Shown here piece by piece: positions 17,826 to 25,523 of a stretch of DNA of 64,000 nucleotides (the stretch's first letter is position 1; each line of letters starts with the position of its first letter). The stretch is from the NCBI RefSeq assembly GCF_008271365.1, contig NZ_CP043430.1, forward strand, positions 1,798,001-1,862,000, read 5' to 3'. Origin of the DNA: Microbacterium sp. 1S1 (GTDB taxonomy: Bacteria; Actinomycetota; Actinomycetes; Actinomycetales; Microbacteriaceae). A program made the position numbers and the translations under genes. The notes beneath the pieces are model-generated. The model saw nothing but the letters and a program-made list of their open reading frames with translations, was not told the DNA's origin and did not search any database.

Positions 17826-18853
17826 GCGTCGTCCTCCCAGTGCAGCGTGTCGATCGCGTCGAGCACGCGGTCGACGTCGGGCAAGTACCAGTGCTCGAAC
17901 TTCGGGGGCGCGTAGGGGGTGTCGAATCCGGTCACGCGTCGCACCGGTGCCTCCAGGTACTCGAAGCAGCGCTCGAACACCCGGGCCTGGATCTCGGACG
18001 CGACGCTGGCGAAGCCGGGCGCCTCGGCGATCACGACGGCCCGGCCCGTGGAACGCACGGCTGCGGTCACGGTCTCGTCGTCGAAGGGGGACAGGGAGCG
18101 CACGTCGACCACCTGCACGCTGCGGCCTTCGCCCGCGGCGACCTCCGCCGCCTCGAGGGCGAGCGGAACGGAGGCGCCGTAGGCGAGGAGGGTCACGTCG
18201 GTGCCGTCCCTGGCGATGCGCGCGGAGCCGATCTCCGCCGTCACCGCGGTATCGACCTCGCCCTTCGACCAGTAGAGCTTCTTGGGCTCCAGGAAGACCA
18301 CCGGATCGGGGGAGTCGATGGCCGCGCGGAGCAGGGAGTATGCGTCCTGGGGCGTGGACGGGCTCACGACCGTGAGTCCGGGGGTGTGCGCGTAGTACGC
18401 CTCGGAGGAGTCGCAGTGGTGCTCGACTCCGCCGATGCCGCCGCCGAAGGGAATGCGGATCACGAGCGGCATGCGCATGCCGCCGCGGGTGCGGTTGCCG
18501 AGCTTGGCGACGTGGCTGACGATCTGCTCGAACGCGGGGAGGGCGAAGGCGTCGAACTGCATCTCGACCACGGGGCGCATCCCGTTCATCGCCATGCCGA
18601 CAGCGGTGCCGATGATGCCGGACTCCGCGAGCGGGGTGTCGAAACAGCGGTCCTCGCCGAAGCGGGCGGTGAGCCCGTCGGTGATCCGGAAGACCCCGCC
18701 CAGGGCCCCGACATCCTCTCCGAACACGACCACGTCGGCGTCGGCCGCGAGGGCGTCGGCGAGGGCCCGATTGAGGGCCGCGGCCATGGTCATGGTCGTC
18801 GCGGTGTCGGCGCCCGTGGCAGCGACGGGGGTCTCGTGCTCGGCGATGGTCAT
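17822..18853 (-). CDS. bkdB: Branched-chain 2-oxoacid dehydrogenase E1 beta subunit
   Basis: With E1-alpha this 343-residue subunit decarboxylates branched-chain 2-oxoacids using thiamine diphosphate and transfers the acyl group to E2. The transketolase-like pyrimidine-binding domain is clear (VVVFGEDVGALGGVFRITDGL, FDTPLAESGIIGTAVGMAMNG, EPKKLYW), followed by a C-terminal transketolase fold (VVDVRSLSPFDDETV). The ATG at 18853 overlaps the E1-alpha stop as ATGA, so the genes are coupled. The product supplies acyl-CoA for branched-chain amino acid catabolism and probably for the branched fatty acids typical of these bacteria. Confidence 0.96.
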   Translation of the reverse strand: MTIAEHETPVAATGADTATTMTMAAALNRALADALAADADVVVFGEDVGALGGVFRITDGLTARFGEDRCFDTPLAESGIIGTAVGMAMNGMRPVVEMQFDAFALPAFEQIVSHVAKLGNRTRGGMRMPLVIRIPFGGGIGGVEHHCDSSEAYYAHTPGLTVVSPSTPQDAYSLLRAAIDSPDPVVFLEPKKLYWSKGEVDTAVTAEIGSARIARDGTDVTLLAYGASVPLALEAAEVAAGEGRSVQVVDVRSLSPFDDETVTAAVRSTGRAVVIAEAPGFASVASEIQARVFERCFEYLEAPVRRVTGFDTPYAPPKFEHWYLPDVDRVLDAIDTLHWEDDA

Positions 18854-19959
18854 CGGGGGCCTCCGGTCGTCGTCTCCGCGGGGAGAGAGCGGGCGAGCTC
18901 GTCGCGGAGGAGATGCCACTGCTGCTCACGCTGCGGTGAGGGGGTCGCTGTCACGAAGCGGAACAGGTCTTCCGGGTCGAGCTGCGCGTCGGTGTTGAGA
19001 GCGGTGCGCATGGCGGCGGCGATCTCCTCCGCGCCGGTCGCGAAACGCTTCTCGGCCTCGTCGTCCAGAGCGCCGGTCGCGGTGAGGTGCGCGCGCAGGC
19101 GGAGCAGCGGATCGCGGGCGAGCCAGGCCTGCACCTCTTCGCGTTCGCGGTATCTGGTGTCATCGTCGGCGTTGGTGTGCGCCTGCATGCGGTACGTGTG
19201 CGCCTCGACGAGGGAGGGGCCGCCCCCGGCGCGGGCCCGGTCGACGGCCTCCGTGAGCACCGCGAGGACCGCGGCGACGTCGTTCCCGTCCACACGCTGG
19301 CCCGGCATGCCGTAGCCGATCGCCTTGTGGGCCAGGGAAGGGGCGGCGGTCTGGCGGGAGAGGGGGACGGAGATCGCGAACTCGTTGTTCTGCACGAAGA
19401 ACACGACGGGGACGTGGAAGACGGCGGCGAAGTTCATCGCCTCGTGGAAGTCGCCCTCGCTCGTCGCGCCGTCGCCGCAGAGCGCGAGCACGACGGTGTC
19501 CTCCCCGCGATGTTTAGCCGCCTGCGCGAAGCCGACCGCGTGCAGGAGCTGGGTCGCGAGCGGAGTGGCCTGCGGGGCGACACGGTGCGCGCGGACGTCG
19601 TAGCCGGAGTGCCAGTCGCCCTTGAGGAGCACCATCGCCTCCGCGGGCGCGACACCGCGGGCGATCACGGCGACCGAATCGCGGTAGGTGGGGAAGAGCC
19701 AGTCGGCGTCGCCGAGCACCATCGCCGCGGCGACCTGACAGGCCTCCTGCCCGTGCGACGACGGGTACACCGCGAGACGGCCCTGGCGCACGAGGGCGCC
19801 AGCCTGATCGTTGATGCGGCGGCCTTCGACGAGGCCGCGGTAAGCCGCGAGCAGCACGTCCTCCGCGGGGAGCGAGTAGGTGTCGTCGGGGAGGGTGGTC
19901 CCGTCCTCGGCGATCAGTCGTACCGCGGTGTCCCGCGGGAGCATGTCGTGGGGGAGCAT
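18850..19959 (-). CDS. bkdA: Branched-chain 2-oxoacid dehydrogenase E1 alpha subunit
   Basis: The 369-residue subunit contains the thiamine diphosphate/Mg motif: GDGATSEGDFHEAMNF continuing to VQNNE, the GDG-X(25-30)-NN pattern. GMPGQRVDGND and EAHTYRMQAHTNADD are typical of branched-chain E1-alpha. AAGGAAGG lies upstream of the ATG at 19959. It is the promoter-proximal gene of the E1alpha-E1beta-E2 operon and is divergent from an Lrp-type regulator; the shared intergenic region has a strong palindrome. No E3 gene is present here, so lipoamide dehydrogenase must be encoded elsewhere. Confidence 0.96.
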   Translation of the reverse strand: MLPHDMLPRDTAVRLIAEDGTTLPDDTYSLPAEDVLLAAYRGLVEGRRINDQAGALVRQGRLAVYPSSHGQEACQVAAAMVLGDADWLFPTYRDSVAVIARGVAPAEAMVLLKGDWHSGYDVRAHRVAPQATPLATQLLHAVGFAQAAKHRGEDTVVLALCGDGATSEGDFHEAMNFAAVFHVPVVFFVQNNEFAISVPLSRQTAAPSLAHKAIGYGMPGQRVDGNDVAAVLAVLTEAVDRARAGGGPSLVEAHTYRMQAHTNADDDTRYREREEVQAWLARDPLLRLRAHLTATGALDDEAEKRFATGAEEIAAAMRTALNTDAQLDPEDLFRFVTATPSPQREQQWHLLRDELARSLPAETTTGGPR

Positions 19960-20031
19960 CCGTCCGCCTTCCTTGCCGAACTCGATGAGGACAGCATGCC
20001 GCTCGTGCGACAGTCATCCAAGATCCCTCAT

Positions 20032-20049
20032 GCAATCGTGGACGATTGC
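20032..20049. promoter_or_regulatory. Candidate Lrp-type operator between the bkd operon and its regulator
   Basis: GCAATCGTGGACGATTGC is a perfect inverted repeat with eight-base arms and a two-base centre. A related half site (GCATGCCACAATTGC) follows at 20055-20069. Both lie in the 150-base divergent region between the E1-alpha start and the Lrp-type gene, where Lrp/BkdR regulators normally bind. Confidence 0.55.
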
Positions 20050-20109
20050 TCTTTGCATGCCACAATTGCCTCCGAAGTGTCAGGATTTCCCGGAAGCGAG
20101 AGGGGTGCC

Positions 20110-20547
20110 ATGGCAGCGCTGGACGAAACGGATCGCGCAATACTCACGGAGCTGCGGCGGGATGCGCGCGCGTCCATGACCGCGATCGCCGAGGCGGTGC
20201 ACATCTCCCGTGCCGGAGCGCACGCGCGCATCAAGCGGCTCACCGATACCGGGGTGATCACGGGGTACACGGTGCGCACCGACCCCGTGCTGCTCGGGCA
20301 TCACGCGAGTGCCTACGTCACGCTCGCGATCGAGCAGGCCACGTGGCAAGAGGTGAGCGCGAGGCTTCGCGCGATCCCGGAGATCGAGCACATGGCTCTC
20401 GTCGGCGGCGACTTCGACGTGCTGCTGCTCGTGCGCGCCAACGACGCCCGCGACCTGCGCCGGATCGTGCTGGAGGACATCCAGGCGATTCCGTCGATCC
20501 GCTCGACCCGGACGATTCTGATCTTCGAGGACTACGACCGGGCGTGA
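20110..20547 (+). CDS. Lrp/AsnC-family transcriptional regulator (BkdR-like)
   Basis: The 145-residue protein has the compact Lrp layout: an N-terminal helix-turn-helix (LDETDRAILTELRRDARASM then AEAVHISRAGAHARIKRLTDTGVI) and a C-terminal RAM ligand-binding domain (about 65-145, with HMALVGGDFDVLLLV). The start at 20110 has GAGAGGGG upstream. It is transcribed away from the branched-chain dehydrogenase operon. Lrp-type regulators beside bkd genes, such as Pseudomonas BkdR, activate them in response to branched-chain amino acids, so the same is inferred here. Confidence 0.92.
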   Translation: MAALDETDRAILTELRRDARASMTAIAEAVHISRAGAHARIKRLTDTGVITGYTVRTDPVLLGHHASAYVTLAIEQATWQEVSARLRAIPEIEHMALVGGDFDVLLLVRANDARDLRRIVLEDIQAIPSIRSTRTILIFEDYDRA

Positions 20548-20705
20548 CGGTGCCGCAGGCCAGTCTGGGCTGGTGGGCGGTGGCCTGTCGGCGAAGGACA
20601 TCGACGGATATCTGGCCCACAAAGCTCGCCAATATGTTGCACAGCGATCTGACCAATATATTCCGTACGGCCTGTTTGAAGAAGTGCGAGATCCTCGCCT
20701 AGCCT

Positions 20706-20739
20706 GATGCTCGCGGCCTATTCGTAGGCCGCGAGCATC
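20706..20739 (+). promoter_or_regulatory. Perfect 15-bp hairpin with a TTCG loop in the leader of the next operon
   Basis: GATGCTCGCGGCCTA pairs perfectly with TAGGCCGCGAGCATC across the tetraloop TTCG, one of the most stable loops known. It ends 20 bases before the start codon at 20759 and is followed by AATTGGGGGG, which contains the ribosome site and not a U-tract. It could be a transcript-stabilising 5' leader, an attenuator, or the terminator of the upstream Lrp-type gene. Confidence 0.6.
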
Positions 20740-20758
20740 GACAATTGGGGGGAATCGC

Positions 20759-21208
20759 ATGGTTCGGAAAAGCGGCCGAAAGAATTGTCCGTTCAGAAAC
20801 GCCATTGTCGGCATCGCTGCCGCTCTGCTCGCGGTGACCGGCGCTCTCGCGCCCGCTCCGCCGGCTCGTGCCTCCCTCGGTGAATGCGGCGCCGGGAGCA
20901 CCTGTGTGTGGTCCGGCGCCAACTACGCGACCGACTGGGGAACGGTCGGTGGTTTCATCAATTTCACGTGGTGTATCGACGACCTCGGGAATTACTTCAA
21001 TATCAACAACAAGGCGACCTCTGTGTTCAACAGAGGAAACACGGACACCGCTTATCTCTACGACTATCCGAATAAAGCCGGTTCGCGCATTACCATTCTC
21101 CGCGGCACCGGAAAGTCGGACCTGAGAGCCGTCGGCTTCAATGATCGTGCGTCCTCGGGATACTTCACTTCCGGCTTGACCAAGGCGGGGACCGCCACGT
21201 GCAACTGA
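20759..21208 (+). CDS. Secreted peptidase inhibitor I36 / beta-gamma-crystallin-like protein
   Basis: The 149-residue product has a clear signal peptide: basic N-terminus, hydrophobic core AIVGIAAALLAVTGALAPAP, and likely cleavage after PARA near residue 38. The mature part of about 110 residues starts LGECGAGSTCVWSGANY and contains four cysteines (43, 49, 72, 148), enough for two disulfides. The pattern resembles family I36, the Streptomyces metalloproteinase inhibitor, which has a beta-gamma-crystallin fold also used by a Streptomyces killer toxin-like protein. Whether this one inhibits a protease, acts as a toxin or binds ligand is unknown. The gene is more A+T-rich than its surroundings and opens an overlapping four-gene operon. 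Confidence 0.8.
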   Translation: MVRKSGRKNCPFRNAIVGIAAALLAVTGALAPAPPARASLGECGAGSTCVWSGANYATDWGTVGGFINFTWCIDDLGNYFNINNKATSVFNRGNTDTAYLYDYPNKAGSRITILRGTGKSDLRAVGFNDRASSGYFTSGLTKAGTATCN

Positions 21209-22101
21209 GCAGAGGAGAGGGCCGCGGCCGGGCGGTCAGTTCGGTGGCGGCGCTTGCCTGTGTCGTGGTCTTGACGACGGGCTGTCAGGCGCCCGAGCCC
21301 GAGCGGAAGGTCGTGCCGAGTCAATCGATGTGGACGATGCCCCTGGACGAATTCAAGGTCTTCAACCCGTCACTGAGCAACTACGCGGAGCAACTGCTGA
21401 TCTCGAAGTGTCTCGAGGGCCGGGGGTACGACTGGCCGGTTCCCTGGCAAGATGCCGATTTCCCTCAGCCGGAGACTGTCAATAGCGGCGCCGTCAAGAT
21501 CTTCAACGTCGACGTGGCGCGCCGATACGGTTACCACGATGCCCCCGCGCCGAACCCCGCCGACGCCCTTGCGTGGACCGAGTTCACCGCCTGGACAAAT
21601 GCGTACGACCCGGACGATGGGTTTCGTTCCCGTTTCGACGCCTGCGGTGAAGATGCACGCAGCGAGAAGACAGAGGCCGGAGCCGAAGGACTGAACTACA
21701 TCGCGAGCCTCGAGATTCAGGCGCGCGATGAGATCTCGACCGACGATGCCGTCCGCGACGCAGCTCGAGCCTGGCGAACGTGTCTCTCGGACATCGTCAC
21801 GTTCGAACTGCCGAAAGATCCGTGGAGCGAGATGCCCACCGCGGAGATGGCGCAGGAGTTCGGGGTCTATGGCTCGAATCCGACCGAGGTGGCGTCGTCG
21901 GAGGAGATCGCCGTCGCCGAGGCCGACGCTCGATGCCGTGACTCCAGCGGTTACGCGGACGCCCGCTATCGCGCCGAATGGTCGGCTCAGGAAACTCTCG
22001 TGGCGAACAATCGCGACAAGCTCGACCGGATTCGAAATGACGCTGTCGCGCATGTCGACGAACTGAAGACGACGATCGCGGAGAACGCGCCATCGAGATG
22101 A
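21199..22101 (+). CDS. Lipoprotein of unknown function, second gene of the I36 operon
   Basis: The 300-residue product has a hydrophobic N-terminal segment ending in a lipobox, LTTGC, with Cys29 as the lipidation site, so it should be anchored on the outer face of the membrane. The mature region is acidic, rich in aromatic residues and helix-forming near the C-terminus, and contains further cysteines in SKCLEGRGYDW, FDACGED, WRTCLSD and ADARCRD. No family is recognised. Translation starts at GTG 21199 inside the end of the previous gene (10-base overlap), and its stop overlaps the next start. Possible roles are an immunity protein or an extracellular partner of the transporter; both are guesses from position. 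Confidence 0.75.
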   Translation: MQLSRGEGRGRAVSSVAALACVVVLTTGCQAPEPERKVVPSQSMWTMPLDEFKVFNPSLSNYAEQLLISKCLEGRGYDWPVPWQDADFPQPETVNSGAVKIFNVDVARRYGYHDAPAPNPADALAWTEFTAWTNAYDPDDGFRSRFDACGEDARSEKTEAGAEGLNYIASLEIQARDEISTDDAVRDAARAWRTCLSDIVTFELPKDPWSEMPTAEMAQEFGVYGSNPTEVASSEEIAVAEADARCRDSSGYADARYRAEWSAQETLVANNRDKLDRIRNDAVAHVDELKTTIAENAPSR

Positions 22102-23411
22102 GATCCGTTCCGAGGGGCGACGGCCTGGACCATCCGGCAGAGAATGACGACGCAGCTGCTTCGCCACCAGATGTCGGCGCTGCCGACGCCGACAGCGGGA
22201 CAGGGACCGCCCTGCTTCCGCGCAGACCAGGTGGGAGACGGGTCAAGCCGCTCGCCATCCTCCTCCTTTCGGCTGCCGTCGCGCTGGCGGCCGGGTGGAC
22301 GCTCGCAACCGTCTTCCAATCGTCAGCGCAGCGTGATGCTGCGACCGCCCCGCCTGCGTCGAGGCCGATCCTCGCCACCGTCTCCACGGGAAACCTCGTT
22401 CGGGAGAGAACCTTCTCGGGGAGCGTCGTTGCGGAGAACCAGGAATCCCTGAGCTTGGCGGTGCCGGCCGGCGCGCTGCGCTCCGTCGTGACAGGTCGCC
22501 CGGTGGCGCAGGGCACCGCCGTGGACGCGGGCGAAGTGCTGACCGAGGTCAACGGACGACCCGTGTTCGTCGTGCGATCGGGATTCGCCTTCTACCGTGA
22601 TGTCGGAGTCGGCGATCGGGGCCCTGACGTCGTCGCCCTTCAGAAGACGCTCACGCGCCTGGGGCTCTCGGTCGCCGTCGACGGCGAGTTCGGCGCACAG
22701 ACCGAGAGAGCCGTTCGGGACTGGTACACCAAGAATGGTTACACTCCGGCCACACGGGAGGACGACGACAGCGACAGCCCCGGCGCGTCGGACTCTGAAT
22801 CCGAACGGGAAGCCACGGCGTTCGTTCCTCACTCGGAGATCCTCGGCGTCAAGACGCTTCCGTCTGCTTCCCTGAGCGCGTTGGCGGTGGGCAGCGCGGT
22901 CGGGGCGGAGGGCGAGACGGACATCGTCCTCGGTTCGGCGACGACGACAGTGACCTTCGAAGCTGCACCCGCGGACCTGACAGACATCGCTCAAGGAAGC
23001 GAGGTGTCCATCGAAACGGAGGCCGGGGCCTTTCCGGGGAGCGTCTCGAGCATCGCGCCGGTCGAGTCGACCTCCGAACGAGAAGCTGCGCGCGGTCAGC
23101 CCCAGGACGAGGAACCGCAGAACATGTCGATCGTCACGGTGGTCCCGGCGAAACCGCTCCGGGCCGCAGACGCGAAGGTGCGCGTCGTCTCTTCGCAGAT
23201 CATCGTGGACCAGGAGGCGCTCCTCGTCCCCACCATTGCCGTCGTCGAGCGAGGTGATACCAATCACGTCGTCGTCGTCAGGCGGCCGGGAGGAAGATTC
23301 GAGGAGGTCGAGGTGACCGTCCTCGGTGCTCTCGATGGCAGAGCGGCGATCGTGCCGTCGTCCCCCTCGGCCATTCGGAACGGCGACCAGGTTCGGGTGG
23401 GGTCCTCGTGA
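22098..23411 (+). CDS. Membrane-anchored peptidoglycan-binding adaptor protein
   Basis: The 437-residue protein has a long cytoplasmic N-terminus, one transmembrane helix (about 51-73, PLAILLLSAAVALAAGWTL) and an extracellular part. Residues about 168-213 (VGDRGPDVVALQKTLTRLGL then VDGEFGAQTERAVRDWY) form a PG_binding_1 domain. The rest has the beta-rich, lipoyl-like and barrel repeats of membrane fusion proteins that partner MacB-type transporters. An acidic spacer (EDDDSDSPGASDSESERE) follows the peptidoglycan-binding domain. The start overlaps the lipoprotein stop (ATGA, 22098-22101), and its stop overlaps the ABC gene (GTGA). It probably links the transporter to the cell wall. Confidence 0.85.
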   Translation: MRSVPRGDGLDHPAENDDAAASPPDVGAADADSGTGTALLPRRPGGRRVKPLAILLLSAAVALAAGWTLATVFQSSAQRDAATAPPASRPILATVSTGNLVRERTFSGSVVAENQESLSLAVPAGALRSVVTGRPVAQGTAVDAGEVLTEVNGRPVFVVRSGFAFYRDVGVGDRGPDVVALQKTLTRLGLSVAVDGEFGAQTERAVRDWYTKNGYTPATREDDDSDSPGASDSESEREATAFVPHSEILGVKTLPSASLSALAVGSAVGAEGETDIVLGSATTTVTFEAAPADLTDIAQGSEVSIETEAGAFPGSVSSIAPVESTSEREAARGQPQDEEPQNMSIVTVVPAKPLRAADAKVRVVSSQIIVDQEALLVPTIAVVERGDTNHVVVVRRPGGRFEEVEVTVLGALDGRAAIVPSSPSAIRNGDQVRVGSS

Positions 23412-25309
23412 CGTTGATCCACCTGCGAAACGTCTCACGGATCTACACGCCAGCGCACGGGCCGGAAGTCCACGCGCTCCGCGATGTCTCGTTGGAGATC
23501 GACGAGGGCGAGTTCATCGCCATCGTCGGCCCTTCCGGTGGCGGCAAGAGCACACTGCTGAATCTCCTCGGGCTGCTCGACGACCCGTCGTCCGGCGAAT
23601 ACCTCCTCGCCGGACGACGCGCGGGGCGAGTCAACCGCAGCGCGGCGGCGAGGTTGAGGTCCCGGCACATCGCCTTCATCTTCCAGGCTTTTCATCTGCT
23701 GGAGCGGCGTCCCGCCATCGACAGCGTCGGACTGAATCTCCTGTACCGCGGAGTCGCCCTCCGTCAGCGACAGGAGGAGTCGGTTCGCGCCCTCGCGGCC
23801 GTGGGTTTGAAGGACGCAGCCTGGCAGAATGCGTCCACTCTTTCCGGCGGCCAGCGCCAGAGGATCGCGATCGCGCGCGCGATGGCCGGTGACGCTCGGC
23901 TCGTCCTCGCCGACGAACCGACGGGCAACCTCGATTCCGTCAACACGGAGCTGGTTCTCGACGAGCTGGAACGAGTGAACCGAAGGGGTGCCGCGGTCGT
24001 GATCGTGACCCATTCTCCCGAGGTCGCGGCTCGCGCGGGCCGGGTCATCAGGATCTCGGATGGCGCCGTGGTCTCGGATACGCGATCCTCGGTTCCGAGA
24101 GAGGCCTCCGAGAGCATGCAGCCGCGTCACATCGCCGCGACGCCCGGCGATGCGAGGACCTTCCTTCGCGTCACGGACATGGTGGCCGATGCCTGGGCGT
24201 CGATCGCGTCGCGGAAGACCCAGACGCTCGCGCAGTGTGTGGCCGTGGTGATCGCGGTCGCCCTGTCCATCATCACCCTCGGTCTGTCGGCGTCCGCCGA
24301 TGCCCAGGTGTCGGAGACATTCGATGCTCATCTCAACCGCGAAGTGACCGCCCGGTGGGCCACGGGACTGCCGTCCTCGAACCCGCTCGCCGACGCACCC
24401 TCGGCGGCACGAGCGGTCGCGGGGGTCGAAGCCGCCGCGGTCGTCGTGGATCTGGCTGCCACGGCGGTTTCGACGGACTCGGTGACGGCGCAGGTCCAAC
24501 CCCACATGGTGGTCGGGGACCTGGAGGAGGCAGCGAGGGTCGACATCGACGAGGCGCCGTGGCACCGTGGTGCTCTCCAGCCCGGCGAGGCTTACATCGG
24601 AGATCTGCTCGCCAGGGATCTCGAGCTCGGCGACATCGCGTTGGCGCCCACCGTGCAGGTGGCCGGTGAACGATACGTGGTCGCGGGTCTCATCACGGAG
24701 TCCGCACGACTCCCGCTCTTACGGGGCGAGCTGCTGCTCGGTGCGGATGCTCCCGGCTTGGACAGTCTCGCGCCGGAGGCGACATTGCTCGTCACGACGT
24801 TGGCCGGAGCGGCCCCTCAGGTCGCGTCGCAGCTCGCTCGTGCGATCAACCCCTTCGCTCCGGATGAGATCTCGGTCGTCGCGCCTTCGGATGACAGCCG
24901 ACTGCGGGTCCAGATCGAGGCCGGCGTGCAAGCGACTCTCATCGCCTTCACCCTTCTCGCGCTCCTCGTCGCCATCGCGGCTCTGGTCAACACGACGCTC
25001 ATGGCGGTCAACGCACGCCGAGCCGAGATCGGCATGCGGAAAGCGCTCGGCGCGAAGGAGCGCGACATCGGGATTCTGATCGCAGTCGAGTCCGTGTACA
25101 TCGGTGTCCTCGGTGGAATCGGTGGCCTCTTCGTCGGGATGATGGCGATCATCGCGGTCACGATCAGCCAGCGGTGGGCGCCGGTGTTCGATGTCATGCT
25201 GATGCCGCTCGCCGTCCTGCTCGGCGTCGTGGTCTCGAGCGCCGGCGGCGCCCTCGCCTCGGTCCGTGCAGCCAGGCTGCGTCCCGCCGAGAACCTCCGT
25301 GCATCGTGA
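23408..25309 (+). CDS. MacB-like ABC transporter, ATPase and permease in one chain
   Basis: The 633-residue protein begins with an ABC ATPase: Walker A GPSGGGKST (41-49), signature LSGGQ (145-149), Walker B LVLADEP (165-171). A permease part follows, with one helix near 275-297, a large extracellular domain (about 300-515) and three C-terminal helices ending in the FtsX/MacB signature VNARRAEIGMRKALGAKERDI. This is the MacB topology, which transmits ATP-driven movement to the outside and does not form a classic channel. MacB-like systems export peptides and antibiotics or confer resistance to them. Here the partner proteins are the adaptor, the lipoprotein and the secreted I36-type protein in the same operon. 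Confidence 0.92.
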   Translation: MTLIHLRNVSRIYTPAHGPEVHALRDVSLEIDEGEFIAIVGPSGGGKSTLLNLLGLLDDPSSGEYLLAGRRAGRVNRSAAARLRSRHIAFIFQAFHLLERRPAIDSVGLNLLYRGVALRQRQEESVRALAAVGLKDAAWQNASTLSGGQRQRIAIARAMAGDARLVLADEPTGNLDSVNTELVLDELERVNRRGAAVVIVTHSPEVAARAGRVIRISDGAVVSDTRSSVPREASESMQPRHIAATPGDARTFLRVTDMVADAWASIASRKTQTLAQCVAVVIAVALSIITLGLSASADAQVSETFDAHLNREVTARWATGLPSSNPLADAPSAARAVAGVEAAAVVVDLAATAVSTDSVTAQVQPHMVVGDLEEAARVDIDEAPWHRGALQPGEAYIGDLLARDLELGDIALAPTVQVAGERYVVAGLITESARLPLLRGELLLGADAPGLDSLAPEATLLVTTLAGAAPQVASQLARAINPFAPDEISVVAPSDDSRLRVQIEAGVQATLIAFTLLALLVAIAALVNTTLMAVNARRAEIGMRKALGAKERDIGILIAVESVYIGVLGGIGGLFVGMMAIIAVTISQRWAPVFDVMLMPLAVLLGVVVSSAGGALASVRAARLRPAENLRAS

Positions 25310-25523
25310 CCTCCGCCGTGCCAGGAGCACAAGCGCGGGCGTGGCCGTGAGGTCCGCGTCGACGCTCGCGCACCCCGCGGCTCGGGCCCGGGGGTCTCTC
25401 GGGCGCATCCTTCGCGGGGGGACATCTCCGGCGCACTCCTCGACAAGTACGGTGCCGCGGGGCGGCCGAGAATGAGAAGAAGACCGGCGTCCGCGCCGTG
25501 ACCCGCTCGAAGGAGAGACACCG

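Noticed and set aside
15963..18929. Single 988-codon minus-strand frame spanning MFS, E2 and E1-beta genes
   Set aside because: It includes the true E2 N-terminus only in its middle; the rest is out-of-frame translation of the neighbouring genes.
20548..20758. Riboswitch in the leader of the I36 operon
   Set aside because: Only one simple perfect hairpin is visible; no known riboswitch core or multi-stem junction is recognised.
25310..25523. Possible small gene between the MacB-like gene and the aldehyde dehydrogenase
   Set aside because: Short open frames there have no ribosome site or recognisable product; nothing supported in this 214-base stretch.
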